64,000 nucleotides of DNA from Pseudomonas brassicacearum subsp. neoaurantiaca (GTDB taxonomy: Bacteria > Pseudomonadota > Gammaproteobacteria > Pseudomonadales > Pseudomonadaceae). Positions 50,347 through 58,815 of the stretch are shown in pieces; position 1 is the stretch's first letter, and every line of letters starts with the position of its first letter. Location: positions 208 through 64,207 of the forward strand of contig NZ_VDLV01000031.1 in NCBI RefSeq assembly GCF_013608025.1, written 5' to 3'. The notes under the pieces are model-generated. The model had not been told where the DNA came from, ran no database searches, and worked only from the letters and a program-made list of their open reading frames with translations. Both the position numbers and the translations under genes were made by a program.

Positions 50347-51261
50347 TCAGGCCGTTGCCAGCCAATCGCGATCCTGCAGGAAGTAGTCGGTCAACCGCGC
50401 TTCATCGCTGCCCGGCTCGGCTTTCCAGTCATAGCTCCAGCGGACCTGTGGCGGCAAAGACATCAGGATCGATTCGGTACGCCCGCCCGATTGCAGGCCG
50501 AACAGCGTGCCACGGTCATAGACCAGGTTGAATTCCACGTAGCGGCCACGGCGGAACTCCTGGAATTCCCGTTGCTTGGGCGTGAACGCATCGTTCTTGC
50601 GACGTTGCACGATAGGCAGGTAGGCATCGATGTAGGCATCGCCGATAGCGCGCATGAAGGCGAAGCTGGTGTCGAAGTCCCACTCGTTCAGGTCATCGAA
50701 GAACAGGCCGCCGATGCCCCGAGGCTCGTTGCGGTGCTTGATGTGGAAGTAGCTGTCGCACCAGGCCTTGTAGCGCGAATAGACATCCGGACCGAAAGGC
50801 TCGCAGGCTTGCTGGGCGATGCGGTGCCAATGCACACAATCCTCTTCCACGCCGTAATAAGGGGTCAGGTCGAAGCCGCCGCCAAACCACCAGACCGGCT
50901 CTTCGCCTTCTTTTTCAGCGATGAAAAAGCGCACGTTGGCGTGGGACGTCGGCACGTGAGGATTGTGCGGGTGAATCACCAGCGAGACGCCCAAGGCCTC
51001 GAAACCGCGTCCGGCCAATTCTGGCCGATGGGCGCTGGCCGAAGGTGGAAGACCGCTGCCAAAGACGTGGGAAAAGTTGACGCCGCCTTTTTCGATCACC
51101 GTACCGTTTTCAATCACTCGCGTGCGACCGCCACCGCCGGCGGGCCGGGTCCACGCGTCCTCGACGAAGCGAGTGCCGCCGTCCTCGGTTTCGAGGGCCG
51201 CGCAGATGCGGTCTTGCAGGTCGAGCAGATAGGCTTTCACGGCCTCGGTGCGAGTAGTCAT
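50347..51261 (-). CDS. hemF: coproporphyrinogen III oxidase, aerobic (HemF)
   Basis: A 304-residue oxygen-dependent enzyme that converts coproporphyrinogen III to protoporphyrinogen IX in haem synthesis. Family blocks are clear: GGGRTRVIENG, HPHNPHVPTSHANVRFF, WWFGGGFDLTPYY, RNEPRGIGGLFFDD and RGRYVEFNLVYDRGT. ATG 51261 with AAGGTGATGTC upstream matches the known N-terminus; the frame upstream belongs to the opposite-strand gap and the qor gene. Operon with aroE. Confidence 0.96.
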   Translation of the reverse strand: MTTRTEAVKAYLLDLQDRICAALETEDGGTRFVEDAWTRPAGGGGRTRVIENGTVIEKGGVNFSHVFGSGLPPSASAHRPELAGRGFEALGVSLVIHPHNPHVPTSHANVRFFIAEKEGEEPVWWFGGGFDLTPYYGVEEDCVHWHRIAQQACEPFGPDVYSRYKAWCDSYFHIKHRNEPRGIGGLFFDDLNEWDFDTSFAFMRAIGDAYIDAYLPIVQRRKNDAFTPKQREFQEFRRGRYVEFNLVYDRGTLFGLQSGGRTESILMSLPPQVRWSYDWKAEPGSDEARLTDYFLQDRDWLATA

Positions 51262-51424
51262 GACATCACCTTGATCAGGGCTACGCTGCGCGGCGTACAC
51301 AGGCCGCCGGCAAAATGGGCGCACAGGATAACACCGCATCTGCCGACACCACAGTTGACGAAGATCAAGCTTAGGAGTCCGATAGCAGGCTTGGTAAAAG
51401 TCCCACGATAAGGAGAAAGTGAAG

Positions 51425-52402
51425 ATGGCCAAACGCATCCAGTTCAGCGCCCACGGCGGACCCGAAGTACTCGAGTACGTGGAATACCAACCAGCCGAGC
51501 CCGGTCCGCAACAGGTCCGCGTCAGCAACAAGGCGATCGGCCTGAACTTCATCGACACCTATTACCGCAGCGGGCTTTATCCGCCACCGGCCCTGCCGTC
51601 GGGGCTCGGTGCCGAAGGCGCGGGCGTGGTCGAGGCTGTCGGTTCGGACGTCACGCGCTTCAAGGTCGGTGATCGCGTGGCTTATGGCAGTGGTCCGCTG
51701 GGGGCCTACAGCGATGTGCACGTATTGCCCGAAGCCAATCTGGTTCACCTGCCTGAAGCCATCAGTTTCGAACAGGCCGCCGGCGTGATGCTCAAGGGCC
51801 TGACCGTGCAATACCTGCTGCGCCAGACCTATGAGCTCAAGGGCGGCGAAACCATCCTGTTCCACGCCGCCGCCGGTGGTGTCGGTTCCCTGGCGTGCCA
51901 ATGGGCCAAGGCCCTGGGCGTGAAGCTGATCGGCACCGTCAGCTCGGCGGAAAAAGCCGCCATCGCCAAATCCCACGGCGCCTGGGAAGTGATCGACTAC
52001 AGCAAGGAAAACGTCGTACAGCGTGTGCTGGAATTGACCGGCGGCAAAAAAGTCCCGGTGGTGTATGACGGCGTTGGCAAGGACACCTGGTTGACGTCCC
52101 TGGACTGCACGGCGCCCCGTGGCCTGGTGGTGAGCTTCGGCAACGCCTCCGGCGCGGTGGATGGCGTGAACCTGGGGATTCTCTCGGCCAAGGGCTCGCT
52201 GTACGTCACCCGCCCGACCCTGGCGACCTACGCCAACAATGCCGAAAACCTGCAGCGCATGGCGGATGAGCTGTTCGGGATGATCGCCAGCGGCAAGCTC
52301 ACGGTGGACATCAACCAGCGTTATCCACTGGCGGAGGCGGCCAAGGCCCATACCGAGTTGTCGGCGCGGCGGACGACGGGATCGACGGTTCTGTTGCCTT
52401 AA
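51425..52402 (+). CDS. qor: quinone oxidoreductase (NADPH), zeta-crystallin type
   Basis: A 325-residue MDR-family enzyme that reduces quinones with NADPH. It starts MAKRIQFSAHGGPEVLEY, has the conserved NFIDTYYRSGLY segment near residue 42, and the cofactor loop AAAGGVGSLACQWAK near 150-164. No structural or catalytic zinc cysteines are present, as expected for Qor. The AAGGAG site 9 bases upstream supports ATG 51425 over the GTG at 51419. Divergent from hemF. Confidence 0.95.
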   Translation: MAKRIQFSAHGGPEVLEYVEYQPAEPGPQQVRVSNKAIGLNFIDTYYRSGLYPPPALPSGLGAEGAGVVEAVGSDVTRFKVGDRVAYGSGPLGAYSDVHVLPEANLVHLPEAISFEQAAGVMLKGLTVQYLLRQTYELKGGETILFHAAAGGVGSLACQWAKALGVKLIGTVSSAEKAAIAKSHGAWEVIDYSKENVVQRVLELTGGKKVPVVYDGVGKDTWLTSLDCTAPRGLVVSFGNASGAVDGVNLGILSAKGSLYVTRPTLATYANNAENLQRMADELFGMIASGKLTVDINQRYPLAEAAKAHTELSARRTTGSTVLLP

Positions 52403-52957
52403 GTTGAACTAAGGGCATTCGCAAAACCAATGTGGGAGCGAGCCTGCTCGCGAAAGCGGGGTATCAGTCAACATCGATGCTGGCTGACCTGACACCATCG
52501 CGAGCAAGCTCGCTCCCACAGTTGCTCTGTGGTGTTCATAAATATTGTGGGCAACCCAAACCTTGTGGGAGCGAGCTTGCTCGCGATAGCGGTGTGCCAG
52601 TCAACATTGATGTTGGCTGACCTGACGCCATCGCGAGCAAGCTCGCTCCCACAAATGCTCTGTGGTGTTCATAAATACTGCGTGAACATAGAACCCTGTG
52701 GGAGCGAGCCTGCTCGCGAAAGCGGGGTATCAGTCAACATTGATGCTGGCTGACCTGACGCCATCGCGAGCAAGCTCGCTCCCACAGTTGCTCTGTGGTG
52801 TTAATAAATATCTGTGGGCATCACAAAACCTTGTGGGAGCGAGCTTGCTCGCGATAGCGGTGTGCCAGTCAACATTGATGCTGGCTGACCTGACGCCATC
52901 GCGAGCAAGCTCGCTCCCACAGGGGTTTTATACAAGATGCAGAATGTGTGTTCGGGT
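52403..52957. other. gap filled by the BIME array
   Basis: Almost the whole interval is the four-unit REP array at 52432-52920. No gene seen; the frames that cross it translate REP sequence. Confidence 0.8.
52432..52920. repeat. tandem array of four 133-bp BIMEs, family B
   Basis: Four head-to-tail units start at 52432, 52565, 52698 and 52833. Each has GTGGGAGCGAGC(C/T)TGCTCGC, a spacer with AGTCAACATTGATG, an inverted copy ending GCTCGCTCCCAC, and a 45-bp linker with CTCTGTGGTGTT. Units 1 and 3 match in their spacer (AAGCGGGGTATC) and 2 and 4 match in theirs (TAGCGGTGTGCC), so the array is a duplicated 266-bp dimer. Confidence 0.95.
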
Positions 52958-53515
52958 TCAGTCCGGCCGGACGACCTTGCCGGTCGCCAGATCACGGATC
53001 ACGCTCGGGTTCCTGCGCCCGCCCAGGTTGCCGCCCAGCACCAGGTCGATCTGCCCGCGGAAGTACTGCTCGACGCGGATCCGCGTGCGCGCCGCCGGCC
53101 GGCCTTGGGGGTTGGCCGAGGTGGAGACCAGCGGTCCGACCAACGAGCATAAATCGCGCACGATCGGGTGATCGCTGACCCGCAGCGCGACGGTGTCGTG
53201 CACGCCGGTGATCCATTCCGGCAACAGGTCCTGGTGCGGCACCAGCCAGGTGTTGGGCCCTGGCCAGGTGCTGGCCATGCGGTCCATCCAGCTTTCGGGG
53301 AAGTCCTCGAACAGAAAGTCGAACTGGCGGATGTTGTCAGCCACCAGGATCAGCCCCTTGTCGGGCAGCCGGGACTTGATCGCCAGCAGACGCTCCACCG
53401 CTTCTTCGTTCCACGGGTCGCAACCCAGGCCCCAGACCGCTTCGGTTGGGTAGGCAATGACCGCCCCGGCGCGAATTTCTCGCGCGGCTTGTTGCACACG
53501 CCAACTGTTGACCAT
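52958..53515 (-). CDS. tsaC: L-threonylcarbamoyladenylate synthase TsaC
   Basis: A 185-residue YrdC/Sua5-family enzyme that makes threonylcarbamoyl-AMP from threonine, bicarbonate and ATP for the t6A37 tRNA modification. Family blocks are PTEAVWGLGCDP (residues 23-34), the KSR..KGLILV strand with conserved Lys/Arg, and STSANPQG near 138. It is the single-domain TsaC type without a Sua5 extension. It precedes nothing on its strand, being last after LysM and dprA (dprA stop to tsaC start 60 bp). Confidence 0.95.
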   Translation of the reverse strand: MVNSWRVQQAAREIRAGAVIAYPTEAVWGLGCDPWNEEAVERLLAIKSRLPDKGLILVADNIRQFDFLFEDFPESWMDRMASTWPGPNTWLVPHQDLLPEWITGVHDTVALRVSDHPIVRDLCSLVGPLVSTSANPQGRPAARTRIRVEQYFRGQIDLVLGGNLGGRRNPSVIRDLATGKVVRPD

Positions 53516-53575
53516 GAAAAGATTCTCCGCAACGCAATAAGGCTGTGCGCAGTTTACCGATCTTCCCCGTAAAAC

Positions 53576-54670
53576 CTAGCGAGCAAACCAGCGTCCATGC
53601 TCGCAGATGGCCCGTCCGTCCATTTCCAGATCGGTCAGTGCCGCCAGGACCTTGGACAAGCTCCAGCCGCTGGCATCGGCCAACGCTTCACTGGTCTGCG
53701 GCGCGGCATGGAGCAGGCGCAACAACGGATGCGTCACCGGCACAGGCTCCGAGGCGAGGGGCAATCGCTGCCAACCGCGCAACGCTTCGAGGATATGCTC
53801 GACCGTTTCCACCAGTGCCGCGCCGTCGCGGATCAACTGATGGCAACCCCGGGCGCCGGGATGATGGATAGACCCTGGAATGGCGTACACCTCGCGGCCC
53901 TGTTCCGCCGCCAGCCGCGCCGTGATCAGCGAACCACTGGCGACACTGGCCTCGACCACCAGCACGCCGAGGGACAAGCCGCTGATGATTCGGTTGCGAC
54001 GCGGAAAGTTGCTGGCGTGGGGCGCGGCGTCCAGCGGAAACTCCGAGACCACCGCGCTGCCCTGGGCAATCATCGCCTCTGCCAACCGGCGATTGCGCTG
54101 TGGATAAAAATTTTCCAGGCCCGTTCCCAGCACGCCGACGGTTAGCCCGCCGACATCCAGCGCGGCTTGGTGAGCGGCCGCATCGATGCCCAAGGCCAGG
54201 CCGCTGGTGATGACAAAACCGGCGCCGGCCAGGCTTCGGGAAAACGCCGCCGCCGTGTCCATTCCGGGACGCGATGCCCGACGACTGCCGACCATGGCCA
54301 ACTGCGGTTTTTCCAGGATCGAAGGGTCGCCAGCGACAAACAGCAGCGGCGGTGGATCGCTGATCTGTGCCAGCAAAGCAGGGTACTCAGGCTGGTCCCA
54401 CATCAATAAATGCTGGGCCGGGCCGTCTAGCCAGGCCAATGCGTGGGCGGCGCCGTCGCGTACTTCCGGGGCGCGTCGGGCCTCGGCGCACGTGGCCGGC
54501 AATCCCAGCGCTCGCCATGCGCTGGCCGGCGCGCTGATGGCTTTGGAGGCCGAGCCAAAGGCCTCCATCAGGGTCATGAAACGTTTAGGTCCCACGTCTG
54601 GCAAGCGATGCAAGCGCAGACGGGCCTCCAGTTCCGCGGGCGGAACCGAAGCAGATTCAGGCAATGGCAT
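53576..54670 (-). CDS. dprA: DNA-processing protein DprA (Smf)
   Basis: A 364-residue protein that in competent bacteria protects incoming single strands and loads RecA. It has a short N-terminal SAM-like part (about 10-55), the Rossmann DNA-binding core with MVGSRRASRPG (near 128) and SGLALGIDAAAH (near 157), GTGLENFYPQRNRRL, and a C-terminal winged-helix DprA_WH domain (about 300-364). Order tsaC-dprA-LysM is conserved in pseudomonads, most of which are not classed as naturally competent. Confidence 0.95.
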   Translation of the reverse strand: MPLPESASVPPAELEARLRLHRLPDVGPKRFMTLMEAFGSASKAISAPASAWRALGLPATCAEARRAPEVRDGAAHALAWLDGPAQHLLMWDQPEYPALLAQISDPPPLLFVAGDPSILEKPQLAMVGSRRASRPGMDTAAAFSRSLAGAGFVITSGLALGIDAAAHQAALDVGGLTVGVLGTGLENFYPQRNRRLAEAMIAQGSAVVSEFPLDAAPHASNFPRRNRIISGLSLGVLVVEASVASGSLITARLAAEQGREVYAIPGSIHHPGARGCHQLIRDGAALVETVEHILEALRGWQRLPLASEPVPVTHPLLRLLHAAPQTSEALADASGWSLSKVLAALTDLEMDGRAICEHGRWFAR

Positions 54671-54751
54671 GTGATCAATCCTTGATCGTCATAAGCCCCG
54701 TTCAAACGGGAACAAGCTGTGGATAACTCTGTTGGTAACTTGTGAGACCCG

Positions 54752-55777
54752 TTATGGATTGCGCACCTTGTCGAGCACCGCGAGCGAGCGCGAGGCGTAC
54801 AGCACCAAGCCATAACTGAGTTTGTCGTAGGTGCGGAACACCATCAGCAGGCCGGCGCGTTCATCCGGGATCTTTACCGGTGCGCCAGTGATCCGGTCGC
54901 GCACCGTTTCCCCGGTCTTCATCACGGCGAGGACGTTGCCCTCCACCAGCCCGTCGCGCCGCCCCTTGTTCAGGGTGACCACGTCCAACGCGCCGATCTG
55001 CGTCACGCCTCGGGGAACATCGAGGATCAGCCCCTGGATGTCCGACTTTGGCGCGCTGGGCATGAAGGTCGAATTGATCGAGCGTTCCTCGCCGCTGAAC
55101 AGACGATCGCCGAGGCGCACCTCTTGCGTGGTGCGTTGCAGGGCCAGGGTGGTGACGTCGCCTTCGGTGGCGATGACTTCACCGCTGCCGATGTCATCGG
55201 CGTTGATACCGAGGAACTCCTTGGTCTGCGGATCGGTGTAGACCTTGCCCTGGCGGAAGATGCCGTACGCCGACTGGCTCGCATCGAAGGTGCCACGGGC
55301 GAAAATCCGATCACCGGTGCCGCTGAGCACGCGCTCGGCGTCGCCAGCCACGATATAGGGCGCCTTGTTGAAATCTTCCGCCGTGTCGACGATGCGGTTG
55401 CTCAGCAGGAAGCTGTTGATGGCTTGCAGCGGAATGCTCGGAATGGCATCGGCCACGGGTGAACTGCGAATGCGCGGCGACAGCTTGATGGTGCCGCGGG
55501 AGGCGCCGCGATCAAGGGTCAGACGTGGCTGGCCGTTGACGTAGACCAGTGACAGGGTGTCGCCGGGGTAGATCAGGTTCGGGTTTTCCACTTGCGGGTT
55601 GGCCTGCCAGAGTTCGGGCCATTTCCACGGCTCGCGCAGGTATTTGCCGGAAATGTCCCACAGCGTGTCCCCCTGGACCACGGTGTATTGCTGTGGAAAA
55701 CCTTCCCGAAGTTGCACTTGCCCGTGCGCGATACCGGCCGAGGCCAGGAGCAGCAGGGCGAGTAGTGATTTCCTCAT
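54752..55777 (-). CDS. LysM-domain exported protein
   Basis: A 341-residue exported protein with a signal peptide (to about residue 19, IAHG) and one N-terminal LysM domain (YTVVQGDTLWDISGKYL, about 30-80), which in general binds peptidoglycan. The remaining 250 residues contain no family I recognise. Position between dprA and def is conserved (PA0020-like by memory). It is divergent from def with 170 bp between. Confidence 0.85.
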   Translation of the reverse strand: MRKSLLALLLLASAGIAHGQVQLREGFPQQYTVVQGDTLWDISGKYLREPWKWPELWQANPQVENPNLIYPGDTLSLVYVNGQPRLTLDRGASRGTIKLSPRIRSSPVADAIPSIPLQAINSFLLSNRIVDTAEDFNKAPYIVAGDAERVLSGTGDRIFARGTFDASQSAYGIFRQGKVYTDPQTKEFLGINADDIGSGEVIATEGDVTTLALQRTTQEVRLGDRLFSGEERSINSTFMPSAPKSDIQGLILDVPRGVTQIGALDVVTLNKGRRDGLVEGNVLAVMKTGETVRDRITGAPVKIPDERAGLLMVFRTYDKLSYGLVLYASRSLAVLDKVRNP

Positions 55778-55947
55778 GCGGTGAATCCCTTTATTATGTG
55801 CGTTCGCGTGAAACGCCAGAGCCCCCGTGGCTCGCTACCTTGCGGAGCTGTTCTGCAAAAGAGCAACGTTTTACAACGGTAGCCTGCATCCCAAGACACG
55901 CCAGGCGAGCCACCCGACTTTACTTCACACGTGCATTTATCAAGCTT

Positions 55948-56454
55948 ATGGCCATTTTGAACATTCTCGAATTTCCGGACCCGCGCCTGCGCACTATCGC
56001 CAAACCGGTGGCCGTAGTGGACGACGAAGTGCGTCAGTTGGTCGATGACATGTTTGAAACAATGTATGAGGCGCCCGGCATCGGCCTCGCCGCGACCCAG
56101 GTCAACGTGCACAAGCGTATCGTCGTCATGGACCTCTCCGAAGACCGCAGCGAGCCGCGGGTGTTCATCAACCCCGAGTTCGAAACCCTGACCGACGAGA
56201 TGGACCAGTATCAGGAAGGCTGCCTGTCGGTGCCGGGCTTCTACGAAAACGTCGACCGCCCGCAGAAGGTCAAGATCAAGGCCCTGGACCGCGACGGCCA
56301 GCCTTACGAACTGATCGCCGAAGGCCTGCTGGCGGTGTGCATCCAGCACGAATGCGACCACCTCAACGGCAAGTTGTTCGTTGATTACCTGTCTAATCTC
56401 AAGCGTGACCGGATCAAGAAGAAACTGGAAAAGATCCATCGCCAGAACGCTTGA
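55948..56454 (+). CDS. def: peptide deformylase Def
   Basis: A 168-residue iron/zinc enzyme that removes the formyl group from nascent proteins. The three motifs are intact: GIGLAATQ (near residue 44), EGCLSVP (near 89) and HECDHLNG (near 132). The start at ATG 55948 gives MAILNILEFPDPRLR, the standard N-terminus; the frame upstream is not used. Followed by a terminator and fmt, the enzyme that adds the formyl group. Confidence 0.96.
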   Translation: MAILNILEFPDPRLRTIAKPVAVVDDEVRQLVDDMFETMYEAPGIGLAATQVNVHKRIVVMDLSEDRSEPRVFINPEFETLTDEMDQYQEGCLSVPGFYENVDRPQKVKIKALDRDGQPYELIAEGLLAVCIQHECDHLNGKLFVDYLSNLKRDRIKKKLEKIHRQNA

Positions 56455-56465
56455 TGCCCCTCTTC

Positions 56466-56495
56466 AAAGGCTTGCCGCGGCAAGCCTTTTTCTTT
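56466..56495 (+). terminator. terminator between def and fmt
   Basis: A perfect 24-bp palindrome built from AAAGGCTTGCCG and its complement, then a T-rich tail, 12 bases past the def stop. It may attenuate rather than stop read-through to fmt. Confidence 0.8.
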
Positions 56496-56525
56496 TTGCG
56501 ACTGCTTTGTAATTGAGAGTTTTCC

Positions 56526-57485
56526 ATGACTGAGCCACTGCGCATCGTCTTTGCCGGCACTCCCGAGTTTGCCGCCGAACACCTCAAGGCCTTGCTGGCC
56601 AGCCCCCACGAAATCGTCGCGGTCTATACCCAGCCGGACCGTCCTGCCGGTCGCGGACAAAAACTGATGCCCAGCCCGGTCAAGCAACTGGCCCTGGAGC
56701 ACGGCATCACGGTGCTGCAGCCGCCGACCCTGCGCGACGCGCAAGCCCAAGCCGAATTGGCGGCACTGAAACCGGACTTGATGGTGGTGGTCGCCTACGG
56801 CCTGATCCTGCCGCAAGTGGTGCTCGATATTCCGCGCCTGGGTTGCATCAACAGCCACGCCTCGCTGCTGCCGCGCTGGCGCGGTGCGGCGCCGATCCAG
56901 CGCGCCGTGGAAGCGGGCGATGCCGAAAGCGGCGTGACCGTGATGCGCATGGAAGCCGGCCTGGACACCGGGCCGGTGCTGCTCAAGGCCAGCACCCCCA
57001 TCAGCGCCGAAGACACCGGCGGCAGCCTGCACGATCGCCTCGCGCTGATCGGCCCGCCAGCGGTGGTCCAAGCCATCGCCGGCCTGGCCGCCGGCACGCT
57101 GCAAGGCGAGGTGCAGGACGACAGCCTCGCCACCTACGCGCACAAACTGAACAAGGACGAAGCCCGCATCGACTGGAGCCGCCCGGCCGTTGAGCTGGAA
57201 CGCCTCGTGCGCGCCTTCAACCCTTGGCCGATCTGCCACAGCACTTTGAACGGCGAAGCCCTGAAAGTCCTGGCCGCCAACTTGGCCGAAGGGAAGGGCG
57301 CACCGGGCGAAATCCTCAGCGCCAGCAAGGACGGCCTCATCGTCGCCTGTGGCGAGCAGGCACTGTGCCTGACCCGTCTGCAACTGCCCGGCGGCAAGGC
57401 ACTGAACTTCAGCGACCTGTTCAACAGCCGCCGTGAGAAATTCGCCGTCGGCACCGTCCTCGGCCAAACGGCGGACGCCTCATGA
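56526..57485 (+). CDS. fmt: methionyl-tRNA formyltransferase Fmt
   Basis: A 319-residue enzyme that formylates initiator Met-tRNA using 10-formyl-THF. FAGTPEFA at the start, the PDRPAGRGQKL loop, catalytic Asn/His in INSHASLLPRWRGAAPIQ (near 108-125) and the C-terminal OB-type tRNA-binding domain (about 205-319) are present. Its stop overlaps the rsmB start (ATGA), so the two are coupled. Confidence 0.96.
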   Translation: MTEPLRIVFAGTPEFAAEHLKALLASPHEIVAVYTQPDRPAGRGQKLMPSPVKQLALEHGITVLQPPTLRDAQAQAELAALKPDLMVVVAYGLILPQVVLDIPRLGCINSHASLLPRWRGAAPIQRAVEAGDAESGVTVMRMEAGLDTGPVLLKASTPISAEDTGGSLHDRLALIGPPAVVQAIAGLAAGTLQGEVQDDSLATYAHKLNKDEARIDWSRPAVELERLVRAFNPWPICHSTLNGEALKVLAANLAEGKGAPGEILSASKDGLIVACGEQALCLTRLQLPGGKALNFSDLFNSRREKFAVGTVLGQTADAS

Positions 57486-58792
57486 ACCCACGTCTGGCCG
57501 CCGCCAAGGCACTTGCCGCGGTACTCAGCGGCAAAGCTTCGCTGAACAGTTCCCTGCCGACCCAACTGGACAAGGTTGAAGACCGCGATCGCGGTTTCAC
57601 CCAGGACCTGGCGTTCGGCACCGCCCGTTGGCAGCCGCGCCTCTCGGCCCTCGCGGCGAAGCTGTTACAGAAACCATTCAAAGCCGCCGATGCTGACGTC
57701 GAAGCGTTGCTGCTGGTGGGCCTCTATCAACTGCTCTACACCCGCGTCCCCGCCCACGCCGCCATCGGCGAAACCGTGGGCTGCGCCGACAAGCTGAAAA
57801 AGCCGTGGGCCAAGGCCCTGCTCAACGCCGTGTTGCGCCGCGCCCAGCGGGAAAGCGAAACCCTGCTGGCCGAACTGGAACACGACCCGGTGGTGCGCAC
57901 CGCCCACCCGCGCTGGTTGCAGAAATCCCTCAAGGCCTTCTGGCCCGAGCAATGGGAAGCCATCTGCGCCGCCAACAATGCCCATCCGCCGATGATCCTG
58001 CGGGTCAATCGCCGCCACCACACCCGCGACGCCTACCTGGCGTTGCTGGGCGAGGCGAGCATCCCGGCCATCCCGTGCCAATACAGCCGCGACGGCATCG
58101 TCCTGGAAACCCCGGGCGATGTGCGCGCACTGCCAGGCTTTGCCGAGGGCTGGATCAGCGTCCAGGACGAAGCCGCCCAACTGGCCGCCGACCTGCTCGA
58201 ACTGGCCCCCGGTCAACGGGTGCTGGACGCCTGCTGCGCACCGGGCGGCAAGACCTGCCACATCCTCGAAGCCGAGCCGAAACTGGCCGGCGTCGTGGCC
58301 GTGGACCTGGAAGCCAAGCGCCTGGTGCGGGTCAAGGAAAACCTCGAACGCCTGGGCCTTGAAGCCCAACTGATCGCCGCCGATGGCCGCGACACGGCCG
58401 TCTGGTGGGACGGCAAACCGTTCCAGCGCATCCTCCTCGACGCGCCGTGCTCGGCCACCGGCGTGATCCGTCGCCATCCGGACATCAAGCTCACCCGCCA
58501 GCCGGACGACATCGCCGCACTGGCCGTGTTGCAAGGCGAACTGCTCGATGCCCTGTGGTCGACCCTTGAGGTGGGCGGCATGCTGCTCTACGCCACCTGC
58601 TCGACCTTGCCGACCGAAAACACCGAAGTGATCGAAGCCTTCCTCGCCCGCACCCCGGGCGCCCGGGAGCTGGACATCGCCACCCAGGCCGGCCTCAAGC
58701 AGCCTCACGGCCGCCAGTTGCTGGCCCAGGAAGGCGGGCATGACGGGTTCTACTACGCCAAGCTGATCAAGATCGCCGCCGCACGCGGTTAA
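57482..58792 (+). CDS. rsmB: 16S rRNA m5C967 methyltransferase RsmB
   Basis: A 436-residue methyltransferase that modifies C967 of 16S rRNA. It has an N-terminal NusB-like domain (about 1-140) and a SAM-dependent core with the cofactor motif DACCAPGGKTCHIL (near 245), PCSATGV containing the release cysteine and YATCSTLPTENT with the catalytic cysteine. Coupled to fmt by ATGA and 23 bp before trkA. Confidence 0.95.
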   Translation: MNPRLAAAKALAAVLSGKASLNSSLPTQLDKVEDRDRGFTQDLAFGTARWQPRLSALAAKLLQKPFKAADADVEALLLVGLYQLLYTRVPAHAAIGETVGCADKLKKPWAKALLNAVLRRAQRESETLLAELEHDPVVRTAHPRWLQKSLKAFWPEQWEAICAANNAHPPMILRVNRRHHTRDAYLALLGEASIPAIPCQYSRDGIVLETPGDVRALPGFAEGWISVQDEAAQLAADLLELAPGQRVLDACCAPGGKTCHILEAEPKLAGVVAVDLEAKRLVRVKENLERLGLEAQLIAADGRDTAVWWDGKPFQRILLDAPCSATGVIRRHPDIKLTRQPDDIAALAVLQGELLDALWSTLEVGGMLLYATCSTLPTENTEVIEAFLARTPGARELDIATQAGLKQPHGRQLLAQEGGHDGFYYAKLIKIAAARG

Positions 58793-58815
58793 ACCGATTC
58801 GATAGGAGTGAATGG

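Noticed and set aside
52432..52920. Regularly spaced repeats that could be read as a CRISPR array
   Set aside because: Each unit is an inverted REP pair of about 88 bp plus a 45-bp linker, spacers are nearly identical between units, and no cas gene is present. It is a BIME array.
53576..54670. DprA as evidence of a competence locus
   Set aside because: dprA is part of a conserved housekeeping order in pseudomonads and no com or pil competence genes are nearby.
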